DNA from: Myxococcales bacterium
GTDB lineage: Bacteria; Myxococcota; Polyangia; Fen-1088
DNA length: 5,429 nucleotides
Assembly: GCA_003159055.1 (NCBI GenBank)
Contig: PMLH01000604.1
Coordinates: 11,654-17,082, forward strand
Reading direction: 5' to 3'
Positions 4,235 to 5,429 of this stretch are shown piece by piece. Each line of letters begins with the position of its first letter. Position 1 is the stretch's first letter. Under the pieces are notes generated by a model. That model saw only the letters and a program-made list of their open reading frames with translations. It was not told the DNA's origin and did not search any database. A program made the translations under genes and the position numbers.

Positions 4235-5429
4235 TTGCGCAAGACACGGGAAATCGTCGAGCTCGGGCTGCTCACGGCGCTGATAACCGTCGGCTTGTCC
4301 ACCTGCAGCTCGTCCGAGAAGGCCGGCATCATTCTCAACGTTTCGACGGCCCCGAACGTGGATCGGTCTGCAATCACCGCACTCCAGGTGATCGTCAATG
4401 GACGCACACAGTCCTACGCCGTGGGGGCCGTTTCGACCTGGAACCTTGGCATCGAGACCAGCGCCGGCAGCAAGAGCATCGCGGTTTCTGGGATGGCAGC
4501 GTCGCCTGTGACCGACCAGTGGCAGGGTGCTGTGAACGCCGTGGCCGGCCAAGTGGTGTACCAAGATGTGGTATTGCAGGCAGCCGGCACCACACCGCTC
4601 GATGGCGGCGGTGGTCCGCCGGAAGCCGACGGTGCGGCCAGCGATGGCCCAAGCGGGACGGGCGGATCGCCCGGGATCGACGCTCCCGTCGCGAGCGGCG
4701 GCGTCGGCGGAAGCGCGGGAACGGGAGGATCGTCAGGATTCGGAGGGACGACTGGAGTTGGCGGCCTGCCGGGAACTGGTGCGGCTCAGGGAAACGGCGG
4801 CCTGCCGGGCTCGGGCGGAACACCGGGGACAGGTGGCCTGCCGGGAACCGGCGGCGTCGCGCGCACCGGTGGCGTACCTGGAACAGGTGGCATCACCATC
4901 GGTGTTGGGGGAACGTCCGGCTCGGGAGGACGGCAAGCCAGCGGTGGCGCGCCCGCGTCCGGCGGCACGATTGCCACCGGCGGCGCCGGCACCGGTGGCG
5001 TCGTCGCATCCGGAGGGACCGTGGCGACTGGCGGCACGGCTGCCACCGGCGGTGCAACCGGTTCGGGTGGCACAACGAGCGCTTGTCCGGTTGCGCCCCC
5101 TTTGACCGGAACGTCGCACTGCTCAACAGGCGCAACGGGCAGCGTGGGCATCTACCAATGGACAATCTGGTCGAGTGGGAATCAGGGATGTCTCACCACC
5201 TATGCCAATGCCGGTGCTGCGTTTAGCGCAACTTGGAACAATTCCGGGGATTTTCTGGCTCACGTCGGTCTGCAATGGAACGCGACCCAGACATACGCCC
5301 AACTCGGAACGATCTCAGCAGACTTCGCGGAGACAAGAACGGGAACCGGCGGCGGCTACTCATATATAGGAATCTATGGGTGGTCGATATCACCATGTGT
5401 TGAATACTACATCGTCGAGGACTCGTTCA
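4235..5429 (+). CDS. Lipoprotein-type GH11 endo-1,4-beta-xylanase with Gly-rich linker (3' end cut)
   Basis: 398 codons are in the window; the frame is open to the right edge. Start TTG 4235 has AAGGAG eight bases upstream. Residues 1-23 form a signal with a lipobox-like LSTC (21-24; Thr at -1 is unusual), so it is probably a lipoprotein anchored on the outer membrane or surface. Residues 29-122 look like a small beta-rich domain (VSTAPNVDRSAITALQVIV...) that I do not recognise. Residues 123-282 are a Gly/Thr/Ser linker with GTGG, GLPGTGG and ATGG repeats. From about 299 the sequence matches glycoside hydrolase family 11: GIYQWTIWSSGNQG (305-318), YANAGAAFSATWNNSGDFLAHVG (323-345), then YIGIYGWSISPCVEYYIVEDSF ending at 398. 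E390 in VEYYIVE is the expected nucleophile; the acid/base Glu lies beyond the edge. Known GH11 enzymes cut the beta-1,4-xylan backbone. It forms a likely operon with the TPR gene. Confidence 0.82.
   Translation, partial: MRKTREIVELGLLTALITVGLSTCSSSEKAGIILNVSTAPNVDRSAITALQVIVNGRTQSYAVGAVSTWNLGIETSAGSKSIAVSGMAASPVTDQWQGAVNAVAGQVVYQDVVLQAAGTTPLDGGGGPPEADGAASDGPSGTGGSPGIDAPVASGGVGGSAGTGGSSGFGGTTGVGGLPGTGAAQGNGGLPGSGGTPGTGGLPGTGGVARTGGVPGTGGITIGVGGTSGSGGRQASGGAPASGGTIATGGAGTGGVVASGGTVATGGTAATGGATGSGGTTSACPVAPPLTGTSHCSTGATGSVGIYQWTIWSSGNQGCLTTYANAGAAFSATWNNSGDFLAHVGLQWNATQTYAQLGTISADFAETRTGTGGGYSYIGIYGWSISPCVEYYIVEDSF
4601..5080 (+). repeat. Degenerate Gly-rich coding repeat (linker of the xylanase lipoprotein)
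   Basis: About 160 codons of short degenerate repeats encoding GTGG, GLPGTGG, GVPGTGG and ATGG units, clearest around 4760-5075. It is in frame with both flanking domains, and the DNA is varied at third positions, so it behaves as protein linker rather than as DNA repeat. The repeat produces long Pro-rich or Arg-rich open frames in other phases and on the minus strand, which should not be called genes. Confidence 0.8.

Noticed and set aside
4760..5080. CRISPR array or tandem DNA repeat
   Set aside because: The units are short, degenerate, in-frame coding repeats with no fixed-length spacers.
4519..5226. Long plus-strand frames (4519-5226, 4566-5105) and minus-strand frames over the Gly-rich region
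   Set aside because: They are by-products of the Gly-codon repeats of the xylanase lipoprotein: Arg/Trp-rich, Ala/Arg-rich or Pro-rich translations with no domain.

Overview
The window is high-GC bacterial DNA that most resembles a myxobacterium (Polyangia/Myxococcota). This is an inference from the protein types: a eukaryotic-like membrane Ser/Thr kinase, a signal peptide/TPR/Pro-Ala/C-terminal TM protein, and a secreted lipoprotein with a long Gly-rich 'GTGG/GLPGTGG' linker. No rRNA or marker gene is present to fix the taxon.

Layout. A leftward gene (1-164, cut by the window edge) encodes the signal peptide and first residues of a DUF2911-family exported protein. A divergent intergenic region (165-349) separates it from a rightward gene (350-1870) for a zinc-ribbon Ser/Thr protein kinase with one membrane span and a Pro/Ala/Gln/Lys-rich tail predicted to lie outside the cytoplasm. 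A 280-base gap (1871-2150) holds two palindromes: a 16-base CTGT-N8-ACAG element and an 18-bp perfect stem-loop just before the next gene. Then come two response-regulator-like genes, a stand-alone receiver (2151-2663) and a NarL/LuxR-type receiver-HTH protein (2725-3444). After a 131-base gap with an exact extended -10 promoter element, there is a two-gene unit: a TPR membrane protein (3576-4232) and, two bases after its stop, a TTG-started lipoprotein gene (4235 to beyond 5429). The last gene has a Gly-rich linker and the front part of a GH11 endo-xylanase domain. It is the longest coding stretch on the right side, but is easily missed because it has no ATG start and no stop within the window.

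How the genes may work together. The most striking point is that both adjacent response regulators carry glutamate where the phospho-accepting aspartate should be (E103 and E53), and both have lost one residue of the Mg-binding acidic pair. They are therefore unlikely to be ordinary histidine-kinase targets. They may be constitutive, or controlled another way, possibly by the neighbouring Ser/Thr kinase; that link is inference from proximity only. The TPR protein and the surface xylanase are probably co-expressed. Whether the regulators control that pair cannot be decided from the sequence.
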